A DNA stretch of 64,000 nt from Isoetes taiwanensis (lineage: Eukaryota > Streptophyta > Lycopodiopsida > Isoetales > Isoetaceae), in the NCBI GenBank assembly GCA_021234155.1, contig JAJEKV010000073.1, forward strand, positions 4,248,001 to 4,312,000, written 5' to 3'. The position numbers and the translations under genes are program-made. Positions 20,814 to 32,830 of this stretch are shown here, piece by piece (the stretch's first letter is position 1; each line of letters begins with the position of its first letter). The notes under the pieces were generated by a model. It worked only from the letters and a program-made list of their open reading frames with translations. It was not told the origin of the DNA and did not search any database.

Positions 20814-22322
20814 TTATCTTGCGAGATCTAAATTATAGTCTTTCCTATAATGCCTGTAATAAAAGAAAAAACGTGCATACCATTCTGAAAATGTTGCAGA
20901 TTTCTCGATCACAAATTCTTGAGAAGCAGACCTTGGGACTACCTCACCACGCCATCTGGGCAACCGAAACGAATGGAAGCTGCGTAATGATAGTGAAGAG
21001 GATGATGGACTGCTGTTTGGTGGCATCAAATCAACAACTATGCACGTTGTGTCATCCCTCAATCCTTTTGGTCGCAAAGCGTTCTGCAGCATAATTTCTA
21101 TTTATGTTGGAATCGATGCTGATGAGACATGCTTTCCATAAAAGATTTCATCTCACCTTCACTATTCGCTTTGCAGCACGTTCAGCTGGGACCTCACGGC
21201 AGCATGTGGCTGCCTTTTTTGAACTTAGAGAATCCCATACGCCATCCGAGGCAATTATAAGTCTAGCAGCTGCATTTGGGAGCTGAACAACTGCAGCGTG
21301 AGCACAAAATCAAAGGAAATAAGATGCTCCAAACAACCAACCTTAATTTGTTTCACGTATGGTGTTGCAACGATCAATGGGCCAGCATCCTTATCGCCTA
21401 TAGATCTTGACACAGAGAGACCACTAGGCCAAAACCTTAAAGGTCCAATCTGAAACATGATAGTATAACTTAGTATAGGACTCCAAATCCATAATAAATT
21501 TTTTAATATTTTACCTCCACGCCAAATGCGCGATCCCTTTGAACGTTACCGCCACTAGCTATAATTCTCTCCCTCCTGCAATGATATTGATTTTAGTTTT
21601 TGGCAACAACATACGACTTTGAAGTTCTTAATATTCTGCCACGTTCTCTAGATTTACGAATTGCCAGGATGAAGATCATTCAAAGAAAAGGTTTTAATCA
21701 ACTCACTCTTGGGCATTGACTTCTAGCCTGTGCTCCGCTGATAGTGCCGAAACGCCCCCAATTCGAGAATCCAGTACACAACGAGAATCCCCAAGAGACG
21801 CTACTGTTACTGTCCAGCCATTGATGACAACAACTGTTGCTGTTGTCCCCGAACACCCTTCCTCTGCACAACAAACAAACAACCAACCTCAATTTTACTC
21901 CAAAGGCGTTAGCTGCAACAATATGCTTCAAATGTTTTACTTCAGACCTTGTTGAAAATCACTGTCTGTCTTCACAAATCCAGCCACTAAGGCTCGAGGA
22001 AGGTCAGTCAACCACTCATCTTCACTCAGATTTGGTGAAATAGAGCTCATAACATTGTTTAACAGATGCTCTTTGGAATAAATCGCAGCTTGTGGCCCAT
22101 TGTGCCCGTCAAAAACCTGCAAAAGTTGTGTTTATTTTTTTCAGATCATTAATTGACCAAGATTTAGAGAATCAAAGAGCAAATGCTTACTGCAAACACT
22201 GCAAAACTCGACCTGGGCTCTCCTGTAACTCTCTGACAGTGAGTATTTATAAGCGTATGATCTTCCCCTTTTTGTTTCTTAAAATCAAGGCCAAATTCGA
22301 TCACTGGTTTGTTCAGCTCCAT
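20814..22322 (-). CDS. Protein phosphatase 2C (plant PP2C)
   Basis: PP2C enzymes are Mn/Mg-dependent Ser/Thr phosphatases. Seven minus-strand exons join in frame: 22322-22191, 22116-21948, 21863-21707, 21575-21515, 21449-21342, 21282-21157 and 21083 to about 20881 or to a stop at 20814. Motifs appear in order: KGEDHTL, VFDGHNGPQAA (metal site), ASLGDSRCVLD, SAEHRLEV, SVSRSIGDKDAG, IIASDGVWDSLS (metal site) and GLRDDTTCIVVD (metal site). All catalytic aspartates are present. The closest group I recall is that of Arabidopsis PP2C12-like proteins. The first in-frame ATG is 22322, but a good acceptor (TTTTAG) just upstream and family alignment suggest a further 5' exon that I could not find. The C-terminus is uncertain: GTATGC at 20880 could be a donor, otherwise the frame ends at 20814. 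Confidence 0.88.
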
Positions 22323-22761
22323 GATCAGTGACACAATTTCATCTGTTGGACTAAAATCAGAAGTTGGGCTGTGGGCGACATTTTTGGGGTGAATCAAATG
22401 TTAGAAATGCAGAGCAGACAAAACTGTTATAAAAACGACAGAAGACGTGCACGTCACTTTTGACTATTTGGGAATCAGAATCATCCAACTGGGCAGTGAA
22501 TCAGCATCCCACAATTCCCGAAAGGATTCTTCGTCTGTCCGACATGACGAGCATCCCGTCACCTAGGCCATGCTCTCTGGACAAGATTCTACAATGCCCT
22601 TTCGAAACACCAAATTGTTCCTTCTATACTTTCAACAAACAATAAAAATGGATAGACCTAAACTACATAGAGAGGATTGTGAGGAAGCTTGAAAAATAAT
22701 AATAACATTAACTAACTAACTAATAAGGTGGAATTGAGTGAGATACAATGTTCCTAGGAAT

Positions 22762-22888
22762 CGGCTAGTCTTCCTTATTTAGCCCCCCACTGCTGACGTG
22801 GCATAGCATCGGACCGTTGAATGCTTGATTGGAGGGCTAGATTTGATGCCACATCACAAGGGGGGCTGAATAAGGAAGGTGTCCCGTA
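22762..22888. mobile_element. Small MITE upstream of the PP2C gene
   Basis: About 127 bp with inverted ends: CTTCCTTATTTAGCCCCCC near the left and GGGGGGCTGAATAAGGAAG at the right, with weaker pairing outwards (CGG...CCG) and a GACGTGGCAT / ATGCCACATC inner pair. It interrupts the first part of the repeat copy that follows; the same phrase is uninterrupted near 24000-24060. The target duplication is unclear (TAGGA-like on both sides). Confidence 0.6.
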
Positions 22889-22897
22889 GGTACGTTT

Positions 22898-23690
22898 CTA
22901 ATGAAACGTATAACATTATTTATCCATATATGTATACTCGTACTAGTAAAATGGGCATGGTTTTAATATATAGAGTATAAGCTTTATAAAAGAAGTCCAA
23001 CCTACAACTTCAACAAAAACAAAGGAATAACCACCTATATTCAAGGGGACCAAATGGTGCCACACAACCAGCGCCAGCATTGGAATATACATGACTTGGC
23101 AAGAACTTCATATCAATAACGCAGTAGCTTCTAACAGCAATGACCAAGTCATAACCACCATATCCTCCATTAAGGTTTATTCAATGCGTTTGTTAATGTT
23201 GTTATTCCCTGGTTTATGCAAAGAGCTGTACTCAATAGTAGTGGATGCCTAGTCAAAATGTTGCTACATCATCAACATGCATGATGGATGTATACGTGAA
23301 TCGAAATTATTCGCAGTATTCTACTAGGTCTAGAGTGGCTCCGTGATTAATAGCAGCTCTCTGAATCTAGCAAAATGCTGTGAACAGTTTACAATATGGA
23401 AGGTAACATGTGGCAATAGGAGAAGGGGGTTAACCCAAGCGGGAATGTATCTAGTTCAATTTCCATTCTTTCATAATAAAATGCACACCTAGACTTCCAT
23501 ATTGTAATGAGATTTTGTTTTTGTTTTTGTTTTTGTTTTTGTTTTTGTTTTTGTTTTTGTTTTTGTTTTTGTTTTTGTTTTTGTTTTTGTTTTTGTTTTT
23601 GTTTTCACTTATAGATCTGATAGTTATCTCAATTAATTCCTCATCTTGTCGAAGTCATATTGGGTTGATTGTTGCCAGGAACTCTTTGGC
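22898..23690 (+). repeat. Triplicated repeat R, copy 1
   Basis: Shares long stretches with copies at 24045-24810 and 25076-25680. Examples are TATAACATTATTTATCCATA, CATTGGAATATACATGACTT, AATGTTGTTATTCCCTGGT and GTCAAAATGTTGCTA. A (TTTTTG)n run sits inside this copy. No open frame. Family unknown. Confidence 0.75.
23511..23604 (+). repeat. (TTTTTG)n microsatellite
   Basis: About fifteen copies of the hexamer, nearly perfect. The open frame across it (FLFLFL...) is a consequence of the repeat. Confidence 0.95.
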
Positions 23691-24044
23691 ATTCTTGGCA
23701 GTTTAACATACTTTTCTTGATGTTTTTCCTTCTATTGTTTGAACATCCAGCTCTAATTATCCTTCTCGAGTTCTAGGATGTCATCCTTTAGATCTAACAT
23801 GTCCATGTCAAGCTCCAACTTGCCCTCCTTGAATTCTAGACATGCGCTCTTCTCCTTGCATCAACCGTGGTGGAGGAGAAAAAGCCTCTAGTTGAATTGA
23901 ATTAAACTTTAATGCCCAAGCTGAGCATTAGTTTGACAAGATCAAGTTATGGAATGCCATGTTGAGGGCAGGGCACGATGAGTTGGAGTATTGAAGTGAA
24001 TGTTCATAGGAATTGAGTGAGACACAATGTTCGTAGGAATGTTA

Positions 24045-24810
24045 GACCATTCCATACATTTTCGATGAAATGTATAAAAGTATCTATTCATATATACTAA
24101 TAAAATGGCGTGGTTTTAAGTAGTCCAACCTATAACAACAAAAATTACAGAATAAACACCTATATTCAAGGGGGCTAAATCATGCCACACAACTGGCGCC
24201 AGCATTGGAATATACATGACTTGATACGCATCAACAACTTAGTAACTTCTAGCAGCAATGACAAAGTCATAACCATCATAGCCTCCATCAAGGTTTATTC
24301 AATTCATTTGTAAATGTTGTTATTCCCTGGTCTATCCAAAGTGTTGTGCTCTAAAGTAGTGAATGACTAGTCAAAATGTTGCTACATCATCAACACAGGC
24401 ATGATGGATTTATACGAGAATCAAGATTATTCGAAGCATTTTACTAGATTTGAAGGGGCCCTATGATTGGCAACAGCCAGTAGCAGGTCTTCGAATCCAG
24501 CAAAATGCTGCAAGAAAATCTTGGTCTTCGTGGACGTTCAAAAATCTATTTTATTCTATTCTATTCTATTCTATTCTATTCTATTCTATTCTATTCTATT
24601 TTATATACAAGCTGACACGTGTTAAAAGGGAAAGGAGATTTTCCACCATGGAAGTAATATATCCATTTCAACTTCCACCTTGCCACAATAAAATGCACAC
24701 ACCATTTCCATATTAGATAAGTCCCCCAAAGTCTCGAAAGTGCACTGATCACTTGATAGTTATTTTAGTTAATTGCCTCATCTTGTCATAGTCATATTGG
24801 CCATCTTAAG
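24045..24810 (+). repeat. Triplicated repeat R, copy 2
   Basis: Same body as copy 1, including the 3' part AGTTAATTGCCTCATCTTGT that copy 1 also carries after its microsatellite. A (TTCTA)n run at 24548-24600 lies within it. Confidence 0.75.
24548..24600 (+). repeat. (TTCTA)n microsatellite
   Basis: About ten tandem copies of the pentamer, starting after AAAATCTATT. Confidence 0.95.
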
Positions 24811-25060
24811 GACACAATGGTCTTAAGGCTAAATCTGGGCCATTGGCTGAGACCATATCCTAAGATATGCCCAAAAAACCTAGAATCTTGTCCACTACCT
24901 TGGAAAACCTATTTCAAGAACCAAACCATGGAAATATTTTAGGGCTAAATTTAGCTATTTGACGATTTTTTTAGCACATTCTAAAAAAATCTTGGCTAAA
25001 GTAAATGGAAAAAGTTGGGGATAAATACGTGCTCATATCAACCTTCGAGCCCTTCGAGCC
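24811..25060. mobile_element. Relic related to the hAT element at 5198
   Basis: GGCTAAAGTAAATGGAAAAA here resembles GGCTAAAGTAAACGGAAAAA in the hAT-type element, and other GGCTAA / TTTAGC words are frequent. Ends and target duplication were not found. Confidence 0.4.
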
Positions 25061-25075
25061 CAGGGGATGCACTTA

Positions 25076-25680
25076 TCTAATGAAATGTATAACGTTATTT
25101 ATCCATATATGTATACTCGTACTGGTAAAATGGGTGTAGTTGTTATAGAATACAAGCTTTATAAAACAAGTCCAACCTACAACTTCAACAAAAATTAAGG
25201 AATAACCACCTATATTGAAGGGGCTAGATGGTGCCACACAACCAGCACTAGCGTTGGAATATACATGACTTGACAAGAACTTAATATCAATAACGCGGTA
25301 GCTTCTAGCAGCAATGATTAAGTCATAACCACCATATCCTCCTTTAAGGTTTATTCAATTCATTTGTTAATGTTGTTATTCCCTGGTTTATGCAAAGGGT
25401 TGTACTCTATAGTAGTGGATGCTTAGTCAAAATGTTGCTAAACATATGCATGATGGATGTAATCGAAATTATTCGTAGCATTCTACTAGGTCTAGACTGG
25501 CACCGTGATTGATAGCAGCTCTCCGGATCTAGCAAAATGTCGTGAACAGTTTACAATATAGAAGGTAACATGTGGCAATAGGAGAAGGAGGTCTAACCAA
25601 GGCGGGAATATATCTGGTTCAAGTTCCATTCCTTCATAATAAAATGCACACCTAGACTTCCATATTGTAGTAAGTTTTTT
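25076..25680 (+). repeat. Triplicated repeat R, copy 3
   Basis: Same body as copies 1 and 2. It stops at a T run (25676-25684) directly against the truncated LTR that starts at 25690. Confidence 0.75.
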
Positions 25681-25689
25681 TTTTCCAGA

Positions 25690-26159
25690 GAAGTCCATGC
25701 AGAAGACCATGCCCGGGTCCAAGAAAAGACCCAAAACGGATAAATGACGGCCCCCGTGGAAGTACAGTCCAGATTCAGCGAGATTCTAGGCACATAAAGA
25801 AGGCGCTGCCAGATTCCCTGAAAGTCAGGCTCTGATCCAGAAGTTAATAACAAGACCTGACACACACCTATTTTGGGCCCAAGGCCATTGTACTATATAT
25901 ATAAGTAGAGATAGAACTCATTTTTTAGATGAGCATTAGCCTTTATCTCTTGTTTTCCTCTCGATTCCTGAGAGCTTACGTGTACACATTGATATCAAGA
26001 AAGTCTGATTTCTTCTCATTGTTGTGTGATTCATTCCTGTCTTTTTCCTCTTTTCTTTTGCAAAATCCCGTGTGACAGTCAGTTATGATTCTTCTGTTTG
26101 ATCCAAGGGTCCTCATAGAGGGCTGTCTTGCAGGAGATCCTGAACCCAGACCCTAAACA
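25690..26159 (+). repeat. 5' LTR, truncated
   Basis: Matches 41666-42135 over its whole length with scattered differences. The first about 105 bases of the LTR (41561-41665 in the 3' copy) are missing. A TATA-like TATATATATAA lies at 25895-25904. The end ...CCTAAACA is followed one base on by TGTCGCCACTGCTGGG, a possible primer site that resembles the tRNA-Asp-type sites of Athila elements (weak). Confidence 0.85.
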
Positions 26160-26203
26160 CTGTCGCCACTGCTGGGTCTCATTCTCTTTTCTCCTTTCTC
26201 AAT

Positions 26204-26511
26204 ATGTCTGCTCGTGCTTTCACCCCTGAGGAACTCCTTAGCCAAACCCCCGCAAGATTGGAGTGCCATCAGCGTTGAGAAGCTGCTCGTGACATGTATG
26301 ATCATGAGTATGATATTGAGGGAGGCCGTGTCCACTCACGTGCTCAGTCGGCGCCGCCTACCCTTCGTGTCCATTCTTGCCCAGGGTCTCCCCCTGTTTA
26401 CAGGCACTGCTCTCAACCTTAGTCGCCACACTATACACCGGTCCAACCCACTCCTCATTACTTTTAGACTCCAGACAGCACTTACATCCATATCCCTTCT
26501 GGTCACAATCC
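26204..26511 (+). pseudogene. gag start of the Ty3 element, broken
   Basis: ATG 26204 opens a frame MSARAFTPEELLSQTPARLE that hits a stop near 26276. The next frame continues with DHEYDIEGGRVHSRAQSAPP. The sequence is then cut by the CACTA element and resumes at about 31417. Confidence 0.6.
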
Positions 26512-28046
26512 CTTTATAAGAGGATGGAGGTATAGTGTCAACCCTTGTGTCAAGCTATAAATGTAGTGGCAATTTTGTGTCAAATGTTACTATCTTGACA
26601 CAAAGAGCTTTTATTGTGTCAAGAATGTGTCAATATCGCAGTGTCAAATATTTTGTCAAAATAATGACATCATTTTGTCAAACTTATATTGCAATTTATG
26701 TGCACAATTGTAACAACTTCTAAACAAATGTTATAATCAAGTTGTGCCAACCTTTTCTAAAGTCTTATAACAAAATTTCATCCAATGTTTTATCAAAATG
26801 ATGACATAATATTTATCATATTTACATTGCAATTCAGTTCTGTTGCTGCAACAACTTTTAAACAACATTATAACTATACTTTTTCTTTACAAAATATTAT
26901 ACAATTTTTTATGTGATATTTCGACAAAGTATTGTGGACCATTCATACATCATCTTTTAAAGATAGCTACGATTGCCAAGATTGTAAGATGATTACCAAC
27001 AGACCTATCAAGGAATGATATGTGTACAGTCAAAACGAAGGAGAATAGATGATAGCAAAGGGTATTTGACAATACTGAGTTGGGACTGTATGAGCTTTTA
27101 ACATTGCCCATTCGATAGGGGGTCGGTTGCGCCTGAGATTGGTTGTGTTCTTTATTATAGCGATGGAAGCTTAACAATATCACAATGCACTGTAAATATA
27201 GATGTAATATAAGATGTGGCTTTTATGTCATCTCAAAACTAACTCTCAAAAGACAAAAAGGGGTGACACTTGAAGGGCATGTTGGAAAACATTGAATAGG
27301 CTGGAATATGTAGCATAATAACAGGGGTTTTCCATGTGGATTTGATATGGATGTGTAATTCACCATTCTTGAGACCATAGACCATACCCCTAAAACAATT
27401 GAATGGGTTATTATTATTAAAAAAAAAAAAAAAGACTCAATAAAAACAAAAATAAGCACATTAGTTTATTGGTTGCATTGGTCAAAGTATTTTTATTAAG
27501 ATATTAAATTATTTTGGTAGAGATTCGAATCCCTGTATTTAATATTCTAAAGTCTTTGGTGAACCCGCGTAGAGATAAGTCTCCATATTTCATATTTCAA
27601 GACCTTAAGCAAACTTATATTTTATATTTTAAAATCATAGGCGCCCCTAGTCATAAGTGACCATAATCGAAACAAGAGACACCAATATACGATCTGAGCC
27701 ATAGGATGGTCGGATCTGACGGCCGAGGTAGTCCAAAGTGCACATGAATACAACAACGGATCAAAATGGGCATTTTGTTTTGACATTTTTTCCTGTCAAA
27801 ATCGGCTTTTTTTTTTTCTTTTCCAGATGGCAAATGAATGGGCCATTGCTGGAACTAGAAGGCATATATGTCATTTGGAAGGCTGAAACAGAAGATTTGC
27901 TCGTTACTTTTTTTATACATCTTGTGTAGAATATAACTACAAATACATAAAAAACAAAAGACACCATTCTGCCCTCGCATCCAATCTTATGCCGCCACGT
28001 GGCATTTTTTTTACCACACTTTTTCCAAGGGAATTCATCTACTAAC

Positions 28047-28271
28047 ATTTTGTTTTTTATTGGAGTTCTTTGCCGCATTGGTGCCATGTGGCACAAAATG
28101 GACTCGTATCTGTTGTCCACGTTATAGGGAAATCCATTTACTGGACTTTCCCTAGCATTTTGTTTTTTGTTGGAGTTCTTTGCTGCAACCGTTGGATTGG
28201 AGCCACGTGGCACAAAATGGACTCCTATTTGTTGTCCACATTATAGGGAAATCCATTTATTGGACTTTCCT
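28047..28271 (+). repeat. Direct duplication inside the CACTA element
   Basis: A block of about 105-115 bases (TTTGTTTTTTATTGGAGTTC ... GTGGCACAAAATGGACTC ... ATAGGGAAATCCATTTA) occurs twice in a row, starting near 28048 and 28158. Confidence 0.7.
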
Positions 28272-29562
28272 GAACTGTCAATCTGCCTCTGTGTTGTCGC
28301 GTATCGGCAAGTTTTCACCTCGGAAAAGTCCAGACAACAACCCATGAACCCAACCTTTAGATATTTAAACGTATTTTTTAATTGTAATATGGAAATTAAA
28401 TTGTCCCCAAATGGCAAATGCCTCAAATCTTTTTCTGATTCCGTTTGTTAGCATGGGCGGGAATGGGAATCCGCAAGCAAAAATCCGAAGCGGGAGCAGT
28501 TGATGTTCTTGATCTTGGCAGGGCAGTGCGGGAGAATCGACCACCGGAGTCCGCAATTTGGCTCTTGAGGAGCCAAGGATCGAACGTGCATTCTGAAAAG
28601 GGGATCATGATTCACACCGTGCCGGGCATCAGCCTGTAGATCATAGAGCTCCAGTAAAAACCAGGTAGGATTTCTTTTCTATTTTTGAATTTCTTGTATT
28701 CTTTCTTTTCGTAGTCGCTGCCTAGTGGCGTGACGTTAAAACTACTATCTATCTATCTATCTATTCTGAGCTACGGCAGTAGCTTATTCTTAGAACAGTT
28801 GCTTGTGCGGTCATGTTTTTATGTTGTTGTATCATATTTATGGTGTTCAACAATGATATCTGACCTGCTCAACTGGCTTTTAAGGTGGAGCCAAATCAAG
28901 AGTTGAAGGGACTTGGTGCATATTGTCTTTCAACTAAAGTTACAGAGGACTCTTTTAGGAAAGAGTACGTGCAAATCTTCTTCCAACTAAAGTTTTAGAG
29001 GACTCTTTTAGGAAAGAGTGAGGTATGCTGTGCATTTGGAATAATGTCATAGTCTTGGCAAACATTTGAAGCCTTATCTTATTCTAGAGGAAAAGTAGTG
29101 AATATGCAGCTGAGTAGGGTGTTCAATAAGTTGAGATAATGTGTTGAGCGCGTAGCCGGTGGATTTTCCTCGGGAGTGGGCTATCATTGTTGCGTGTCCA
29201 ATGTATAAAGGAATGCAGAATGACCAATGGAATTTGTCTGATCTTGTTGGCAGGTGACTTACAGTGCACTTTGCATAACATTTCTTGCTAAGATGTTTGT
29301 CTTTACTTATTGGAAGATGAATTTGTTGTGTAGTTTTGTTTATTCTCATAGGAATGTTTTTGGACAAAATTAGAAATTAAATATCTTGTTGAAGAGGCCA
29401 GATTAAATATCTCATTGCAATTTGAGTAAATTATATGGTTCCATAGATTGAAAGAGACTACAGACGTACTTCCAGGTCAATTAACATCTAGGTACTTGTT
29501 TCTAGAGCCATTGTCTAATTTTCTATCTGAATCTCTCATTTTGCTTTTGTTTTTCTGAGCAG

Positions 29563-29705
29563 GACTCACACCCATGGGATATAGAAGGAAGCAAGCTCCT
29601 CAGGTCTTTAATGGTGTACTCACCATTGGCAGGCTCATTGCAGGTGTCGATTACAGCCGGCCATTAAGACAAAAATGGAGTGGCACGGCTGGCATAAGCT
29701 TTCAG
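29563..29705 (+). pseudogene. OEP80: Captured OEP80/Toc75-V gene fragment
   Basis: An exon-like block after a good acceptor (TTTTTCTGAGCAG) reads [20 protein letters not shown] and then SGTAGISFQ before a GT. This matches a stretch of the beta-barrel domain of OEP80, the Omp85-family protein of the chloroplast outer envelope. The first third of the exon is out of frame. A second exon-like piece at 30296-30349 (VQYYNEEAFGFTCSLYESK) has splice-like ends but I cannot assign it. No other OEP80 exons are present. CACTA elements often pick up host gene pieces, which is the simplest origin. Confidence 0.65.
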
Positions 29706-31416
29706 GTTCAATAAACAGATTTTATTCTCAATTAATTAGCATTGATATTTGAGACCTGGAATGAGACTTGAAAGAAAAACCAAAAACTATTGGTAGTTAT
29801 GGTTGGCTCTTACCTTTAGGCCTGTTATAAATTGACTAAGTCGAGATGGAATTTTAGTTTGACATTGCATAGGTTTCACATTCCATTTCAGTGGAAAAGC
29901 ATTTGACATGTGAATTGGTAAATTGTAATTTGTTTACACAGAGTTTGGTGATTATGGTTCTTCTCAGGTATTGAATCTAGTCTACTTTTTGGTTTTCCAT
30001 TCATCTATTTTTTTCTTGGCTTTTACAACTTGTTTAAATACAGAACAAGGGTTGCCAGTTGCACAAGAATGGCATTTCTTTAATTGAATAGCTATGCGTA
30101 CAAGGCAAGGTCTTCAGATCTGTCCAGTCTGTATTGCTAGTACAATAAAAAGATTGCAGTTATGAAAGCTTTTAGAGTTTTGTGAAGCTGATGTATTTAT
30201 GGCTTGTACAACTTCTGTGTTAGGTAATGTGCTAGGACATCTTGTTTCTCATGAAGCTTTTCCTACAAGAGCTTTTGAGGAGTTTTTTGCAGGTACAATA
30301 CTACAATGAGGAAGCATTTGGGTTCACGTGTTCTTTGTATGAGTCAAAGGTAAAATGTCGATTCTCTTGGTAATAATCTTGCTACTTCTTTCTATAATTT
30401 AATTCAATTTGAATGTAGCTGTCTTTGTCTTTGATGGTACAATTATAAAAGCTTTGCTAGTACAAGGGATCCTGCCAGTGTACTTTGGGATGAACTTAGA
30501 AAGTCACTATGGTTAGGGAGCTGGCATTTGAGTCAAATAACCCTTGGGTAGTTTTTTGCAGAAACCAGAAACCGATAACTTATAGGAGAACAAATGTAAA
30601 GGAGAATGATGGCGGTGAAGGTCACACGATCCAAACAATATAGAGGATTGCACAAAAATAAGTTGATTAAGATATTTTATTGGTTAAAGATATTTTTTTT
30701 TATAATATATGAATTTCTTCTATATGGCCATTTGATTTCTGGAACCTTTATCTTTATTAATAAATAAAGTTTCTCAAAATTAATTGGTTAATGAAAAAGT
30801 ACTTGTGATAACCTTTTTGTCATAAAGTAATTGACAAAAAAAAATAGGCACATTAGCTGATGCAATGTATTTGAGATTTTAGTTATAAAGTTTATTGATT
30901 ATTGTCTTACACTCTCAATCAAAGGTGTTATAATTTTGTCACAAAGATTGATAATGATAATATTACAATTGACAAAGTAGATGCAGCATCTTTGTTATTA
31001 GCTTGCCACAAATATGATAAAATATCGAATTTACATTTCCCTGTTATTTGTTGCAAGTGTGTTTGAATGCTGCCTAAAAATGCACAATATGATGATACTA
31101 AACTTATAGAATTAAGATAAATTTGATGTTATCTTGACACTAAAGTGTTGCAATGTTTTTTCAAATGGCTTTTGTGTCTTGACACTAAAAGTGTTGCAAT
31201 GTTGTTTCAAATGGCTTGTGTGTCAAGTATTGTGGCATAAAATCAAGACACAAGGTTGACGCAATATTTGACGCCCAAGTGACAACTTTGTGGCAAATGA
31301 TCGCGTCATGTATAGTGTCAAAAATATAACAAGATATGGGGTTCAAAAGGGTCGATTTGTGTCAAAAATTTTGACGTTATACTTGACGATAACAACACCA
31401 TTCTCTTGTAGTGTTA

Positions 31417-32830
31417 CCTTCGCAGCCTTCTTCTCCTCCCGCGGGGATGGGCTATCCTCATGTCTCTTTTGGTCCTCCCCATGTCTATGAATATTAGTCC
31501 TCCCCATCCTTTCAGCACTCAGTCCCTGTATACAACATCACTTATCTCAAGTTAAATGAGGACCACGGCCCTTTGCCAATGGATGTTCCTCTCTCTGGAC
31601 CGCCGGGTTTCTCAGTCTCTATGCCGCCTTGTTCCCAGCCCACGGCTGTACCTCAAGGTTATATTCCAGCTTATGCTCCACCTATCTACACGCAAGGTCC
31701 ACCTCCATCCCGTGTTCAAAATATTAAGCTGACATATCCCACTTTTGGGAATACCAAAGGAAAGCCCCTTGATCAAAGTACCCAAGCTCACATTGAAGAA
31801 TTTGAGGCATTGGCTATCCTCAATGGCCACGCTCAACCTCAACTCAAGTTCCACATCTTCTCCACCACTTTGCCTGGAGCCCCTCATTAGTGGCTCATAG
31901 CCAACAAAAGCCATTGGAAACAAAACTGGCAAGAGATGAAGACGGCATTTCTCTCACATTATGGCACCACGGATGATGATCAACAACTCCTGAAGCAGCT
32001 TAATGATCTTCAGCAACAGCCCACGGAGTCTGCCCGAGATTTCGCAGATCGCCTTCATATTCTTGTCAGCAAGCTCAAAGAGTACCCCACGCAAAGCTAG
32101 ATTCTTGTATAGTTTCTGCAGGGTCTTCCTCTTGCCATTCATCTTATGACCGAGTATTTGCGTCCCAAGACCTTGGAGCAGGCCATTGAATTAGTAAACC
32201 ACTCGGTCAATGTGTCCTCTCGCAGTATTGCACTCACGGAGCTTCCCTTCGTGTCTCCTGTCATGGTTCCTCAGAATGCGGTCCAGCCACAAGAATCTGC
32301 TCCTCCTCAACGCCAGCCAAATTTGGTGTCACATTTGTAAGTACCAAGGTCATCTTGCCAATGAGTGTAACTCCATCAATGGTCCACCTTACTGTAAACG
32401 TTGTAATATGTGTAATCATGTCATTGAAGAGTGTACTCGTGCACATCCCACACCCTTCAAACAGAAAATGATCTTCCAGGTGCAGACAATGTTACAGCAA
32501 CAACAATCGTATCCGCCTCAGCAATATCAACAAGTTCAGCAACCTCAACAATTCCGGGGTCAAGGTCCTCGACAACCTTTTGATCCTTCCAAAGCTCAGT
32601 GTTATCACTGTCAAGAATAGGGCCATACCACCACGGCATGTTCTCAGCTTCCTCAAGTCCAAGTTCAGCTTCCAGGTACCAATCAAATCGCATCAGTCAG
32701 ACTCACAGCCTATCAATTATGGGTTGCCAATGGCAAACAGGACCCACGCCCAGTTTTGAAGCGGCCTCCACGGCCACCTCAACCACAGCGAAGCAACATC
32801 ATCTTTCACTACTTTTGATCAACAAGCTCA
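31417..32830 (+). pseudogene. gag, main part, with stops and frameshift
   Basis: After the CACTA element gag resumes as SQPSSPPAGMGYPHV. A proline-rich stretch follows, then the capsid-like part (LTYPTFGNTKGKPLDQST, FLSHYGTTDDDQQLLKQL, ESARDFADRLHILVSKLKEY). There are in-frame stops near 31480, 31890 and 32100. A frameshift near 32335 leads to CysHis motifs (CKYQGHLANECNS and CYHCQE-GHTTTAC, the latter with a stop at its centre). Gag proteins form the particle and the zinc knuckles bind RNA. Confidence 0.75.

Larger units (their letters stand above)
26512..31413. mobile_element. CACTA (En/Spm-type) non-autonomous element
   Basis: The right end reads CCATTCTCTTGTAGTG, the exact complement of a CACTACAAGAGAATGG CACTA terminus. 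The left end is CTTTATAAGAGGATGG, the same with four changes. Both ends are full of subterminal TGTGTCAA / TTGACAC motifs (26530-26680 and 31130-31390). There is no transposase. It lies inside gag. A 3-bp target duplication is no longer clear (TCC versus TTA), consistent with age. The interior carries duplicated spacer blocks and a host gene fragment. Confidence 0.8.

Noticed and set aside
23515-23706. Phe/Leu-rich open frame
   Set aside because: It is the translation of the (TTTTTG)n microsatellite.
27510-27545. B-box-like GATTCGAATCCC inside the CACTA element as a tRNA gene or SINE
   Set aside because: No A box at the right distance and no cloverleaf can be drawn.
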